Assembly: GCA_018340375.1 (NCBI GenBank)
Contig: JAFFJZ010000014.1
Span: forward strand, 1,116,001-1,180,000
Direction: 5' to 3'
DNA length: 64,000 bases
Origin: Gonatopus flavifemur
Taxonomy: Eukaryota > Arthropoda > Insecta > Hymenoptera > Dryinidae
Position 1 is the first letter of the stretch. The number at the start of each line of letters is the position of its first letter. Below are positions 32,461 through 43,637 of the stretch, one piece after another. Below the pieces are notes generated by a model, which saw nothing but the letters and a program-made list of their open reading frames with translations, did not search any database and was not told the origin of the DNA. Both the position numbers and the translations under genes were made by a program.

Positions 32461-35400
32461 CGGTATCGATGCAAAAAAAAGAATGAACAAAAAATATTCA
32501 TTTTGTTACACAAAGGAATGCTTTGTACTTGGTTTTAAGGCCGATATCTTCGCACGATTGCGATCAAGTGGGAATACTAAATTTGAGTGTCGTTCTTCAC
32601 TCGTTCTGTTGACATGTGATCAGTATAGAATCTCGATAATGAATAGGTCAATAGATTTCTGCAACTCATTGAATCACATTACATTGACAAAAATATTTGT
32701 TTGTTTTGTAAAAGAAGTGAAAAACAGTGCTCACCATTTTTCTCAGTAAAATGGGTACGTGAAACAGTTATTCTGATTTTATCAAAATTTTTACTGTATA
32801 ACCTCAAGGTAATCTATTCCATACCAGCAATAGTGAGAATAGTAATACGCAGTGGAAAATTTCGCGTGTTTTCAACATTCGTGTAAGTCCCAAACGTCTA
32901 GTCCCAATTCATGTTGATTATCAACACGATAAATGCTCAAATCAATGCACAAACGTCGAATTATTACTGAAAACCGGTTAATTCGCAATCATTGTATGAT
33001 TTCCAGCTTCGCAGTGATGTTCAGATGTTCAATTGGTACATAAATTTCATAAAGGACCCTAAATTAAAAAATAAACCCACTATGCGATAAAGATATTGAT
33101 TTTATGATGGTCTCTTTCTATGAAATATGTAAGACATTTTGTCATTCCTTCCTTGCACACACTGATTTTCATTTGATGAAATGAAAGAGAGGGTAAAATG
33201 TTTTACATAATTTATGGTTGATTATTCATCGTATCCCATGCTCCACACTTCAAGGGAATATCTGAATCAATCGACTTTTTTCTCTGAACAAAGTGAACAA
33301 CAAAGTTTCATCCACTTCTCAATTCAAGCGATTAAACTTTCATTCAAAACGTTGAACTTTTGAATAACGCGCCCGCGTACTATAAGATCACAAAACTACC
33401 GACTTGGTACACATGAACTTTCGTGACTTGGAGATAACACTCCATTGAGAGATGTATCATCATCATGGTAGAATAGACTCCTGAAAGATTAGATATCCGA
33501 AGTTCCTATACCATGAAATCTGATGATTATGTGGGAACTTTGTCCCAAGTTTTGTGCAGATTAAGCGGTTTTATATAGCGGAAAATCATATCGATTGTTC
33601 AAAGAAGGATTTTTCTTCGAAGTGCATAAAGTCAAAATTCAGAACTATGAAAGAACAGAGTTTAGGAGGTATTTTATTTCCTAAGTGTGAGAATTGAGGT
33701 GAGTACTCATTTCTTCGCCGACTATAACCATCCCGCGTTTTAGATCGGATGATAAATGATTTTCATCAGAAATACCTCCGATTTTATTAAAGGATAACAC
33801 ACCACCCTCTTGATAGTCATCGCTGTTTGATGATTGAACAGGGGCTGTCACATAATGCCATTGCTTGTAGAGATTTCAACATGCTAACGACACGTTCCGA
33901 GAATTAATGAGAAATGAACCGTTTCAACCCATTACCAACCCCCTTTATCTGAAAGATAGAGATGGGGAAGGAAAATACGAAAATTCAAGTTCTAATACTA
34001 GTTCGTGTCCGGTGTCCTTCCACACATTGTGGATAATAGATTCGTGACATATTATGGATCAAACAGATGGACGTCAAGTCTGAGGGAATAGATATGATCC
34101 TTCAAATGATCGAATCAGTTTTGTGGCAATAAGAAAACTCGGAATGTCATTTACACTTGCTCTTGAACCAACCCAAAACTCAAGATGCATTTGGGTAGAT
34201 TCTTCATGATATGTTTCCAAACATTAGTTTGATGCATTAAAATTCATTTTGACATATCTTCCTCTCCAAAGAATATCATACAACCTCCATATAAAAATCC
34301 TTGGGTCAACATACGATTCTTCGATGATTTGGAAAAATTGTTTAGGTATTTAGAGAACATAGAATTGAGATCCAAAACATCCCGAAAACGAGTTTCTTCT
34401 CAGCATTTATCAGAAGTGATGACCACAAATCCAACATTCAGCGGAGGATTGTTGGCGATGACCAATATTGAGAGTAAGAGAGTCACAAAGACAAAAAACT
34501 GAATGACCGCGTTCACACAGCGCCAAATGTTTCAGTGACATTACCGAAATCTCGAAACCCAATAATTACGGGCATCTCAATAGACCGCTGACTGCCGTGC
34601 AATGCCAGTGAAAAGCGGTGACTAACCCTGTAAAATGCCTGTAGTCGTATTTGCTGAGATATGACATGTAAAATGAGCAATATTCTGCACAATGTCTCAA
34701 GAAGATTTTCAGGATGTGTCCAGTATGTCACATGTCACAATTTCTGTAACATTCTGGAGACATTTTGTAATATTGTTGAAATCATTGTGGTAACATGCTG
34801 GAGACATTTTCAGATATTGCTGGGACAATTTCAGTGATATTCTTCGCGGAAAAATCCTACAATTGAATATATTGAGAAATGTACAAGATATTCCTTCAGA
34901 CTTCACCTCTACAAGGTTTGTATGAATCTGATTTGAATGTCCTTGTGGGATAAAACCTACAATGAAAGCCAATTCCCATGAATTTCCCCCAGTGGAGATT
35001 GAAATATTCCAGGGTGTTCAGTCTCCGGAAAAACCGGGAATCCGTATTTGTTCCAGAATATCCGGGAATCTGTCGGGGATTCGTTAAATGTTCAAGAATT
35101 CTCAGAAATCATAAACTTAAAAGTGTATTCAATTATACATTTTTTGTGTTTTCATTTGATTGAATTGAAAACTTTCATGAATTCAATTGGAGTTCAAATT
35201 TTTACGTGAATTGTATATTGAATTTATACTTGAAAAAATTATCGAATAGATATTGAATGTAATTCAGAATAATCTATAAAAATTTGAACAGATAATGTAA
35301 AAACAAATTCTGATATGATCTTAGCTAACCAGTAGGGTAGGGTAGGTATGGTCGGAACATTCTGACTCCAACCTCTTGTAAGAATTTTATTACTGCAGTC

Positions 35401-35933
35401 AAATGAAAGCTAGATAGTGTTTCAAGTAGTACATATATTTGGTAATCAAATATAGATGTATTCGTTCCGCGAGAACGTGATGAGGGTTCAGAACAGGCAT
35501 AATTGTGATGGCTGTTCAAATGTTACAACCGACCACAAACTCAGGACGGTAGTAACACAGGGTGGGGTTGAATGTGAGACTTATAAAAAATATTTAAAAA
35601 TCGATAGAGAAATACAATTGATTGGCAACCAATCACAGTTGAGATTTTTTGTTCCATACATCAAATTACACCATAATGTACATAAAGACCGTATTGATAT
35701 CCCACATTGTATATGCTCATACGCCTCCACGTAGGAGGTTATGTCATGTTCTTACTTTTTTCTCCCATCTAAGAAATGAGATCAAATGAAGTAATTAATT
35801 CAATATCAAAGTGGATGCATGTGAGAGATCAGTTCCGACGTTACAGTTGATCAGAGCCCTGTTGAAAAAGACCCCTTGAATCCTATTAGAAAGAAACGAA
35901 GTGATAGGAAATGAGGTGTGCTTTTGTGATTTC
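32461..35933. other. No recognisable gene
   Basis: A 3.5-kb AT-rich region. Around 34690-34850 an imperfect ~55-bp unit (ACATkCTGGAGACATTTTnnnATATTG) occurs two to three times. The 92-codon frame 35456-35734 is open but unfamiliar. No other structure is visible. Confidence 0.4.
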
Positions 35934-37636
35934 CCCCTGGTGAAAGAGAAGCATGTATTAGGAAGTTTCAGGAACGTAGTTGGAGAGTATTTGGAACCAG
36001 GGATGAGGATTAAATCCGAGTGGCAATATAACTCCTGAATCGCTCGCGATCAAAACACGTATCGATCGTAAGAAGAACTTTCGGTCAATGAGTAAAAGGT
36101 TTCTGGCTCTTTAAGTATTCGATACCTGCGGGATGAGGATTTGCGAAGAGTGCTGTATGTTTGCTCGTTTGTAGAGCTAATCATATAAAGAGCCGGTTAC
36201 CTGAACTCTCACAAAGGATCGCTCTTTCTGCGATCTGAATGTGTGAGGATTCATACCTGCTGGATACTCCAAAGAGCGATCCCTCGAAGAGCGAGGACAC
36301 TTTAGATCCCGAGCGAGCAACTCTTTTGAGGAGTTAAACCTCCAGGCTCTCGCATACTTCAACTCCTTGAGCGATCGAATCGTAGAAAGAGCGAAGGATT
36401 CGATCAAGGAGTCAAACTCCTGATCGAAAAGGAGTTTTACTCGTGTCAGAGAATAGTCCATCAGCTGAATATGAGAGTGCGTATGGAAATTATGTCCGTG
36501 GGTTCTGTGAGTGGGAGTCTGAATTTTTTTGGTCGTAGAATCCGAATTTGAAACTATTGTCGTAAGATTCGTGATCTGTGTTCTGTTATAAACAATTGAA
36601 TTCGACGGTCAAACTATTGTTTTTATCGGAAAATTGTGGAAATGAAAATCATTCATTTCTCATCGGAGAATACACTTTGTCTGAACTATTTCTTCGATTT
36701 CTCAATTGTTTATCCAAATGCATGTTCTAAATAAATAATTAGGTCGCCGGAACTGGATCTTTCAACGGCGGTTTGAGTGTAATTGGTAGGAGAATCTAGA
36801 TTATTGGATGACTTTTTGGGAATTTATAGCCCGTGTTTTGTTATAAACAATTGAATTGTTCAGATCACGAATCTTACGACAATAATTTCAAATTCGGATT
36901 CTACGACCAAAAAAATTCAGACCCCCATCCACAGAACCCATGGACATAATTTCCATACGCACTCTCATATTCAGCTGATGGACTATCCTCTGACACGAGT
37001 AAAACTCTCTTTCGATCAGGAGTTCAACTCCTTGATCGAATCCTTCGATCTTTCAACGATTCGATCACTTAAGGAGTTAAAGTATCCGCTCGCTCTTCGG
37101 CTCGACTCCCGAGTTGAGTTAAAGTCCCAACTCGTTGAAGAGTTTAACTCGTGATTCGAGCCGCTCGCATGGTCTTAGGATTCGATCGCTCAAGGATCTA
37201 AAGTATACGACCGCTCTCAGGTACAACTCGTGAGCGGATTCATTGTATTAGAACCTGCTTCGACTCTCACTCGGATTCAATCCTTAGTACTTGTTACCTG
37301 CTCCTATCCCGAGCGGATCACCATTATGAATTTCAAGGGTCGCTCGCTCTACGATGCGAACTCGAAAAGATCAAAACTTTTGCTCTACATCCCTGTTCGG
37401 AACGTGGATTTAGGCGTATACCGAGCGTCAAGTGGCACATTAAGAGTAGTTCGAACGTATATTTAAAGTGTGTGAAGCGTATCGGAAGAAACGCCAATTT
37501 CTTAGAAACCGGACTTCACGCATGGAAGCGTAATTGGAGAGTGGATAGGAAGCATATCAGGAGTATTAGAAAATTCATCTGAAACATTCTTACGTTCCCG
37601 TTACTCTTTGTGACATGTTTCCCTTTCACCAGGGCC
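35934..37636. mobile_element. ~1.7-kb fold-back element with long inverted arms
   Basis: Outer ends CCCTGGTGAAAGAGAAGCAT (from 35935) and its near complement at 37621-37634 match. A second matching pair, GAGGATTAAATCCGAGTG near 36007 and its complement at about 37268-37285, lies inside them. The core is a strong inverted repeat of 36361-36578 with 36861-37079 (~218 bp, few mismatches), separated by 282 bp. The spacer is bounded by a direct repeat GTTATAAACAATTGAATT (36584 and 36840). GAGCGA/TCGCTC and AAGGAGTTaAACTCC words fill the outer arms. I see no coding frame beyond repeat-derived ones. The architecture matches a Foldback-type or large MITE element; the family is unknown. Confidence 0.75.
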
Positions 37637-38878
37637 CCCTTATTTCTTATCAACATCATGAGAGTTCCAAATGATTGAAATTCAATAAGAAAATATGTGG
37701 AAGATCATCGAATTCCATTATTCTCTCTATCACTCAATATTGAGGAATGAAATGATTATCAAATAGATTCAGAGGGAAATGTACTTCAATCTTATCAAAT
37801 TCACACCCAAACAACTTTTTCATAACGTTTCCGAAAGCGTTGTACTTTGAATCAATTCAAAAGCCGCTTGAAATCGATCAACAAATATCCCGCGTCACCC
37901 CACGAAATGAAGGTTCGTTTTCACAGTTCAACACTGCAATAAAAACCTATCATTTGAAATCAATGAATCAGTAGCTACTTAGGCCCCTTCATAACCTTGA
38001 GAACCATGATTTTCCAACGCATGTATTGTAAAAGAAGTGACATTTTGTAATTGATGGGAAAAGGTGTCAGTGGTTTTTATTCGTTTCTATGATACCGTTG
38101 CTCTTGAAAATGACTGTAATCATTCATAATGTTTATATCCTTGATAGAGGAAATTTCATAGAAACGGATGAAAACAAACAAGAACGTTTCCCGTAGTTCT
38201 CGAGATTGGCACTTTTGAGAATTCATGAGGCAGAATGAGAATAATTAATCCAGGAATAATAGAAGGGTTTGAAAAACTATCACTCATTCAATTTTAGGTG
38301 ATGGATTCTCATCGCAGTTTTGGACTGCAAAATCGGACCTTGATTTTTTGATAATTTTTTTGTATCATTGGATACACATTGTATTTCCATATAAATCGTT
38401 AACCATTGACATCAACGTTTCCCGGGATGAATCATTCATTACCAAATACTCAAAATTCATATTTCGTAGAAAGAGGTTGAGTTATGAAATAACTGATGGG
38501 ATCCAATGAGCTTCCACATATTTTCCTGTTCAATTTTAAACTTCTGATTCCAACAAAGGGAATGGGAAATGTTGGGGTGGATGACAAAAGCACACCTTAC
38601 TTCCGATTGCCTGATTTTTTTCTGATTGGATTCAAGGGGTCTTTTTTACTAGGAAGGAAATATGTTAACATCCACCCCAGTCAATGTTCCTTGGACTTGT
38701 TCCATTTTTCACAACGATGGACAAAATTCGTAGAACAAAACCATCGTTCATTCATTCTTAACCCATATAGCACAAAAGTCCCTGCGAAGCGCTACCGTTA
38801 TGACAGTAAACATGAATTCATTACGAATGGTTTGAATTCAGAATGAACTCTTGATGAATGACTTGATCTTCAGAAAGA
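37637..38878. other. No recognisable gene
   Basis: Contains a 116-codon plus frame (38496-38846, MGSNELPHIFLFNF...) that I do not recognise. Within it GGGGTGGATG and CATCCACCCC form a spaced inverted pair. The rest is AT-rich without structure. Confidence 0.4.
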
Positions 38879-38899
38879 CCCTAGTAAAAAACGAATATA

Positions 38900-40859
38900 C
38901 AGGGTGGGGCATTTAAAGTGTCGCGGGCGTTTTTTCCAAAAATAAAGTGAGATACGAGAAAATTTTTCGGACAAAAGTTGTAGGGTACCGAGGGGGACAT
39001 CCGATGGTGGCCTTGGCTTTGACCTCAAATCTCATCTTCAAGGGCATTCTGAGATCAACTCTTGTTTTTTAAATAGCATCTCATATTTTTTTACTGCAGA
39101 TTTGGATTCTAGGTCAAAAACCAAGAAACTTTTGTCTGAACCATTTTCCTGAAATCCGCAAAAATGGCGCTCTAATCGATATTGTTCCATTTTGAATCTG
39201 ACATTCGAATAACTCGAAAACGAAGGGTCTTGCAAAAGAATGTTTCGTACAAAAGTTGTCAATACACAACACATTTCAATCGTCTACATTACCACCATTC
39301 AGAGCTCACGCGATGTAAACAAATTCAGTGAAAATTCACGATTTTGAAAGTCAGTTTGTCAGTTACATTTGATTATTACTTGGTTTATGACAAATTGAAA
39401 ATCATGGATATCCGATACACGGTTTCTGAAAAGACCGATATGATCTACATTTACGGTGAAGTGCATAAGAACCCCAGACAAGCATATGACTTGTATGCAG
39501 AACGATTTCCTGAAAGAACAACGCCATCCATTAGGTATTTTCAACGCATTACAAAATTATTCTCAGAAACGGGAAGTGTTACAAGGGAGAAACGACATCG
39601 AATGAGAACTGTTAGCGGAGAAAATGCGGAAGTTAATGTACTAGCTGCAGTAGCCAATAATCCACACGTGAGCTCTCGTGAAATTGAACTCTATTCGGGA
39701 ATTTCTCGAAGAAGTGTTCTTCGAATACTGAAACGTCACAAATTCCATCCGTATCACATTTGTTTGCATCAAGACCTTCACGGTGATGATTCCGAAAATC
39801 GTGTTCAGTTTTGTCGATGGGGTCTAGCGCAAATGCACAATAACAACTTCATCAACATATTATTTTCTGATGAGTCGACGTTCACCAATCATGGTCACGT
39901 AAATCGACATAATATGCATTACTGGGCGACAGAAAATCCAAGATGGTTACGTCAAGTAGAGCATCAAAGACAATGGGCTGTGAATGTTTGGTGTGGTATT
40001 TTTCGATCTCGAGTAATTGGACCGTACTTCATTGCAGATACCTATTCAGGAACGATCGAATATGTGGTATCAACACGATGGTTGTCCATCCCATTATGCA
40101 GTCACAGCTCGAGAAATATTGGACAGAGATTATCCTGGACGATGGATAGGAAGTCGTGGACCAGTTCATTGGCCTGCCCGTTCTCCGGATCTTACTTCTC
40201 CAGATTTTTTTTTATGGAGATACATAAAAGATACAGTTTATCAACAAGCACCGACTACACCTGAGAATATGCGTCAACGAATCATCAATGCATGCGCGAG
40301 CATCAATGAAGATATTTTAGCACGAGTTCAGCAATCTTTTGTAAAACGTTTTGAAATGTGTATTGGAGTCGAAGGCCATCATTTTGAGCATCTACTGCAT
40401 TAAAATTATCCAAGTGATGTAGACGATTGAAATGTGTTGTGTTTTGTCTGTTATACCCCATCACCTCCGTTTCAGTTCAAGGGGTCCCCCTTGGAATCAG
40501 ACGACTTTTGTCCGAAACATTCTCCTCCAAGACCCTTCGTTTTCGAGTTATTCTAATGTCAGATTCAGTATGGAACAATATCGATTAGAGCGCCATCTTT
40601 GCGGATTTCAGGAAAATGGTTCAGACAAAAGTTTCTTGGTTTTTGACCTAGACTCCAAATCTGCAGTAAAAAATATGAGATGCTATTTAAAAAACAAGAG
40701 TTGACCTCAGAATGCCCTTGAAGATGAGATTTGAGGTCAAAGCCAAGGCCACCATCGGATGTCCCCCTCGGTACCCTACAATTTTTGTCCGAAAAATTTT
40801 CTCGTATCTCATTTTATTTTTGGAAAAAACGCCCGCGACACTTTAAATGCCCCACCCTG
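38900..40859 (+). mobile_element. Tc1/mariner-superfamily element, copy 2 (1960 bp)
   Basis: CAGGGTGGGGCATTTAAAG at 38900 and its complement ending at 40859, flanked by TA (38898-38899 and 40860-40861). The inverted repeats are 38900-39289 (390 bp) and 40417-40859 (443 bp). It is the same length and near-identical to copy 1, in the opposite orientation, which implies recent spread. It lies inside the CATATATG-rich element. Confidence 0.92.
39404..40403 (+). pseudogene. Mariner-class transposase, frameshifted (copy 2)
   Basis: Same layout as copy 1. The Met at 39404 starts the helix-turn-helix region, the first catalytic Asp is in ILFSDESTF, the frame breaks after GPYFIADTYSG near 40050, and the second and third Asp (YQHDGCPSHY; SPDLTSPDFFLW) are in the overlapping frame ending at 40403. 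The upstream frame from 39344 adds 20 hydrophobic codons that I exclude, because the family normally starts near MDIRYT. Since the lesion is identical to copy 1, transposition must have used enzyme from elsewhere. Confidence 0.88.
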
Positions 40860-41222
40860 TATATCACCCATACATAATCCATACATAATACATATAAAAT
40901 TCATGTATGATTCATATATGAAAATGCATAGAATCGTATACAATCCATATTTAATCCATATGTGATCCATACATGATCATATATGACTCATATATAATCC
41001 ATATAAAATCCATATACGAAAAATATTTCATATGTGACAGAATTTTTTTTAATGTATGGGAAAGTCTTGCATCGAAAGGTCATATATGGATTCTGTATGG
41101 GCCATATGTGATCATATACCGATTCAATATGGATTGCGTATGAATTATATATGGTCATATATGACCATATATGGTTTCTATATGTTTTATGTATGTTCTT
41201 ATATGATTCATTTTCACTAGGG

Positions 41223-42318
41223 GAATTCATATCACGAATTCATAAAGAACTATTCAGGCATTCAACATGTATGCATTTTGAATTCATTGAGTTCATATTG
41301 AATTCATTTTCACTGTCATAACGGGGACTGTTCAAAAAGTTCTTTCAGAAGTTTTTATGGATTCAAAATGATCATTTGTGCTGTCTGTGAAATGTCCTGT
41401 TGTTGTTAAAAAGTGACACAAATATGCATAGCATGAACACTGATAGAAAGAAATGAAATATATTCCAGCATTGAATACTTACTTTTAATCGCGAAATTTC
41501 GAAGTTCTTTCTGGCGTTCCAAGCATATGTTATATAGCATGAACAATTAACACTACACGCCAGAACACTCCCTCTCTCGTCAGGTGATCTTAGCTTTCAC
41601 AATCCCATCGTCAATTATTTGTAATGTTACAACCGATCCCTTGTTACAAACGTGCCCTTCCTACCGTAAGTATGGAACATACATCAGAAAGTAATGAATA
41701 TTTGGTTTGAATATTCGATGATTGAACTATTCCTGCAAGATTCATTATCCATCTCATTTTTTCATGAATAATTTTATTGTTCATAACGTTTTTATGGACT
41801 ATGAAGAAATATTGTCCTGAGAAAGAAATTTCTCCTTGGTAGAACGAGAAGTACAAGAAAAGTATCAGAGTAGTGTAGTAGTTCTGATTGTGCGAAGAAA
41901 GGACTGGATGAATAGTGGAAAAGTAGTGGAGGAAAATGCGATCTCCTTGGGGAAAAAAGTACGTGAGACGTGAATTGAAAAGGGAAACAGAAACTAGAGA
42001 CTCTAATCTATACATTGAGCACATAATCAGAATGATATTCAGTGATTAGGATGTTAATTGAGCGATTTTGAAAAAACCTGATTTCCGACGAAGATCAATG
42101 CTGCACGGGTAACGGCGTCTAGTGGAGAGGCGTGGTCACATCGACGAAGGAAGGAGGGGAGAGAACAGGGACGAACATTGGCCACGCCTTCATCATCTTG
42201 ACAAGAAGTGATGGGGAAGTCGTGAGAAAGTATAGGAAGTATAGGATGAGTTGTTGGTCGCATTTTCACGTTTTTTCTCATTCCAACTTTTCTATAGGAA
42301 TTCTATGCGATATGTATA
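41223..42318. other. No recognisable gene
   Basis: Open frames at 41644-42024 (126 codons, minus) and 42054-42281 lack motifs. About 42060-42260 is slightly GC-richer. No repeats are visible. Confidence 0.4.
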
Positions 42319-42516
42319 CAGGGCGGTCCATTTGAAGTGATATAGTCAAATATCTCGAAAACTAGTGGAGATGGAAAAAAATGTTCTAGGTAAAAAGTTT
42401 AGGGTTCCAAGGGGGAAGTATGATGCTGACCTTCAAAAATCCCTCAGAGGTCATTTTGAAGGTCATTGAGGGCTCAAGATGGTTTTTTTTGAATAGGACC
42501 CCCATTTTTTTATCAT
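42319..42516 (+). mobile_element. Solo end of a mariner-class element
   Basis: TA at 42317-42318 is followed by CAGGGCGGTCCATTTGAAGTG-like sequence. Its first ~21 bases and the following 'ATCTCGAAAACTAGTGGAGATGG' style resemble the long terminal repeats of the two complete mariner-class copies but are clearly another family. The matching opposite end and a transposase are absent, so this is a remnant end. Confidence 0.5.
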
Positions 42517-42949
42517 GGCATGGGAGAGCTGGTTTCAAACCCTTTACGGAACACGCCTATTGGGGTGCAAGGTATGGACCGTCGAAGTTATTGATGAACT
42601 ACTCTTAGCGCTACCCAGGAACAACGACGTGGACGTGGTAGTGCTCTGTTCCCTCCGGAGTGCTTGATCATCGTGAGTCCCCTTGCCTCTCACATGAGAG
42701 GTGCTTGATGCTGTTACAATAATTGCTTGAAGTTACCCCCCTCTGTCTGGATACATAATCCTGGTATGTTGGCACGAACAGTGCGGATGCGATCGATCAT
42801 TTCCTCCCTCATTCACAAAAAAACTCCCAAATTTTTTTGGTAAATCTACAAAGGAATTGTTCACAGTGTAACTCTCTTTGGTGGATTCTCTTGAAGCTCG
42901 GAGGATTTTTGTATCCGTTCGAATGTGCATCCTAATCGACGTTATGTGG
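42517..42949. other. No recognisable gene
   Basis: Unclassified sequence between the solo mariner end and LINE-B. It may include the LINE-B 5' leader. No motif was seen. Confidence 0.4.
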
Positions 42950-42959
42950 TATGGTCAAT

Positions 42960-43405
42960 GCTTCCAATGTTTGGTAATGAAAATGATAAGGGAGATAGAT
43001 GAAAAAATGGATGAGAGATATGAGGAGGCGAAAAAAGGAGATGGAAAAGATGAGAGAAAGACAAGACAAAGCGAGGGAGGAGTGGAGAGTGTTGAGGGAA
43101 GAGTTATGGGAGAGCTTGAATGAAGAAGGAGGAGGATGGTGGATATGAGGGGAAGAGTGAGGAGATAAGGGAAATCAGAGAACGTGTGCAGGAGTTGGAA
43201 AAGGAGGAAGAGGGAAGGAAGACAAAGCGTACGGAGAGGGAGGAGGAGAGGGAGGAGGATATTGAAGGAGGGATCCAAGTGATGGAGGTGGAAATTGTAC
43301 AGAGAAGGATGGAGGAATTAGGAGGGAGGTGATGGAGAGAGAAGGTAAGCTGAGGGGTAGAGAAGAGAGATTAGAAGAAGACTGTACATGGGGAGAAGTG
43401 AGGAT
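42960..43405 (+). pseudogene. LINE-B ORF1, coiled-coil part
   Basis: Two overlapping frames read REIDEKMDERYEEAKKG and then SEEIREIRERVQELEKEEEG followed by further E/K/R heptad-like sequence. This is a highly charged coiled coil of the sort that makes LINE ORF1 trimers. A frameshift near 43120 separates the halves. The frame is cut at the LINE-A insertion; sequence in the style of the ORF1 tail (LMRYEGIWIRGKWWEW) resumes at about 46800. Confidence 0.7.
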
Positions 43406-43637
43406 AGATAGATAGATAGATGAGTTCATTATTATGCCCTAGGAAAACCTATAGGGCAAATACAGTATAATATTCTACAGCGGTTCTAAATAACTAGCAA
43501 CAATAAAAAGAACTCATGAAACTAATTAAAAGCTAATAAATTTACTTTGCATGCTCTCTGGATCTAAATAATTCATTCCATTTAATACTGGCATTCATAA
43601 TTCAAACATAAAATCATCATTCGAGTCATTGACCCAA

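Larger units (their letters stand above)
38879..41222. mobile_element. CATATATG-rich hairpin element, split by mariner copy 2
   Basis: The left piece 38879-38899 starts CCCTAGTAAAAAACGAAT. The right piece 40860-41222 ends with the complement of CCCTAGTGAAAATGAAT. Between the right piece's ends, ATATG/CATAT words (CATATATGG, TCATATATGA) recur in inverted pairs. Mariner copy 2 sits at a TA just inside the left terminus. Without it the element is ~385 bp. A relative lies at 56310-56730. No coding capacity. Confidence 0.65.

Noticed and set aside
38496..38846. 116-codon plus frame MGSNELPHIF...
   Set aside because: No recognisable domain and an internal inverted pair; not enough to call a gene.
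39344..39403. Upstream Met of the mariner transposase frame (adds 20 residues)
   Set aside because: The extra segment is hydrophobic, and the family normally starts near MDIRYT at 39404.
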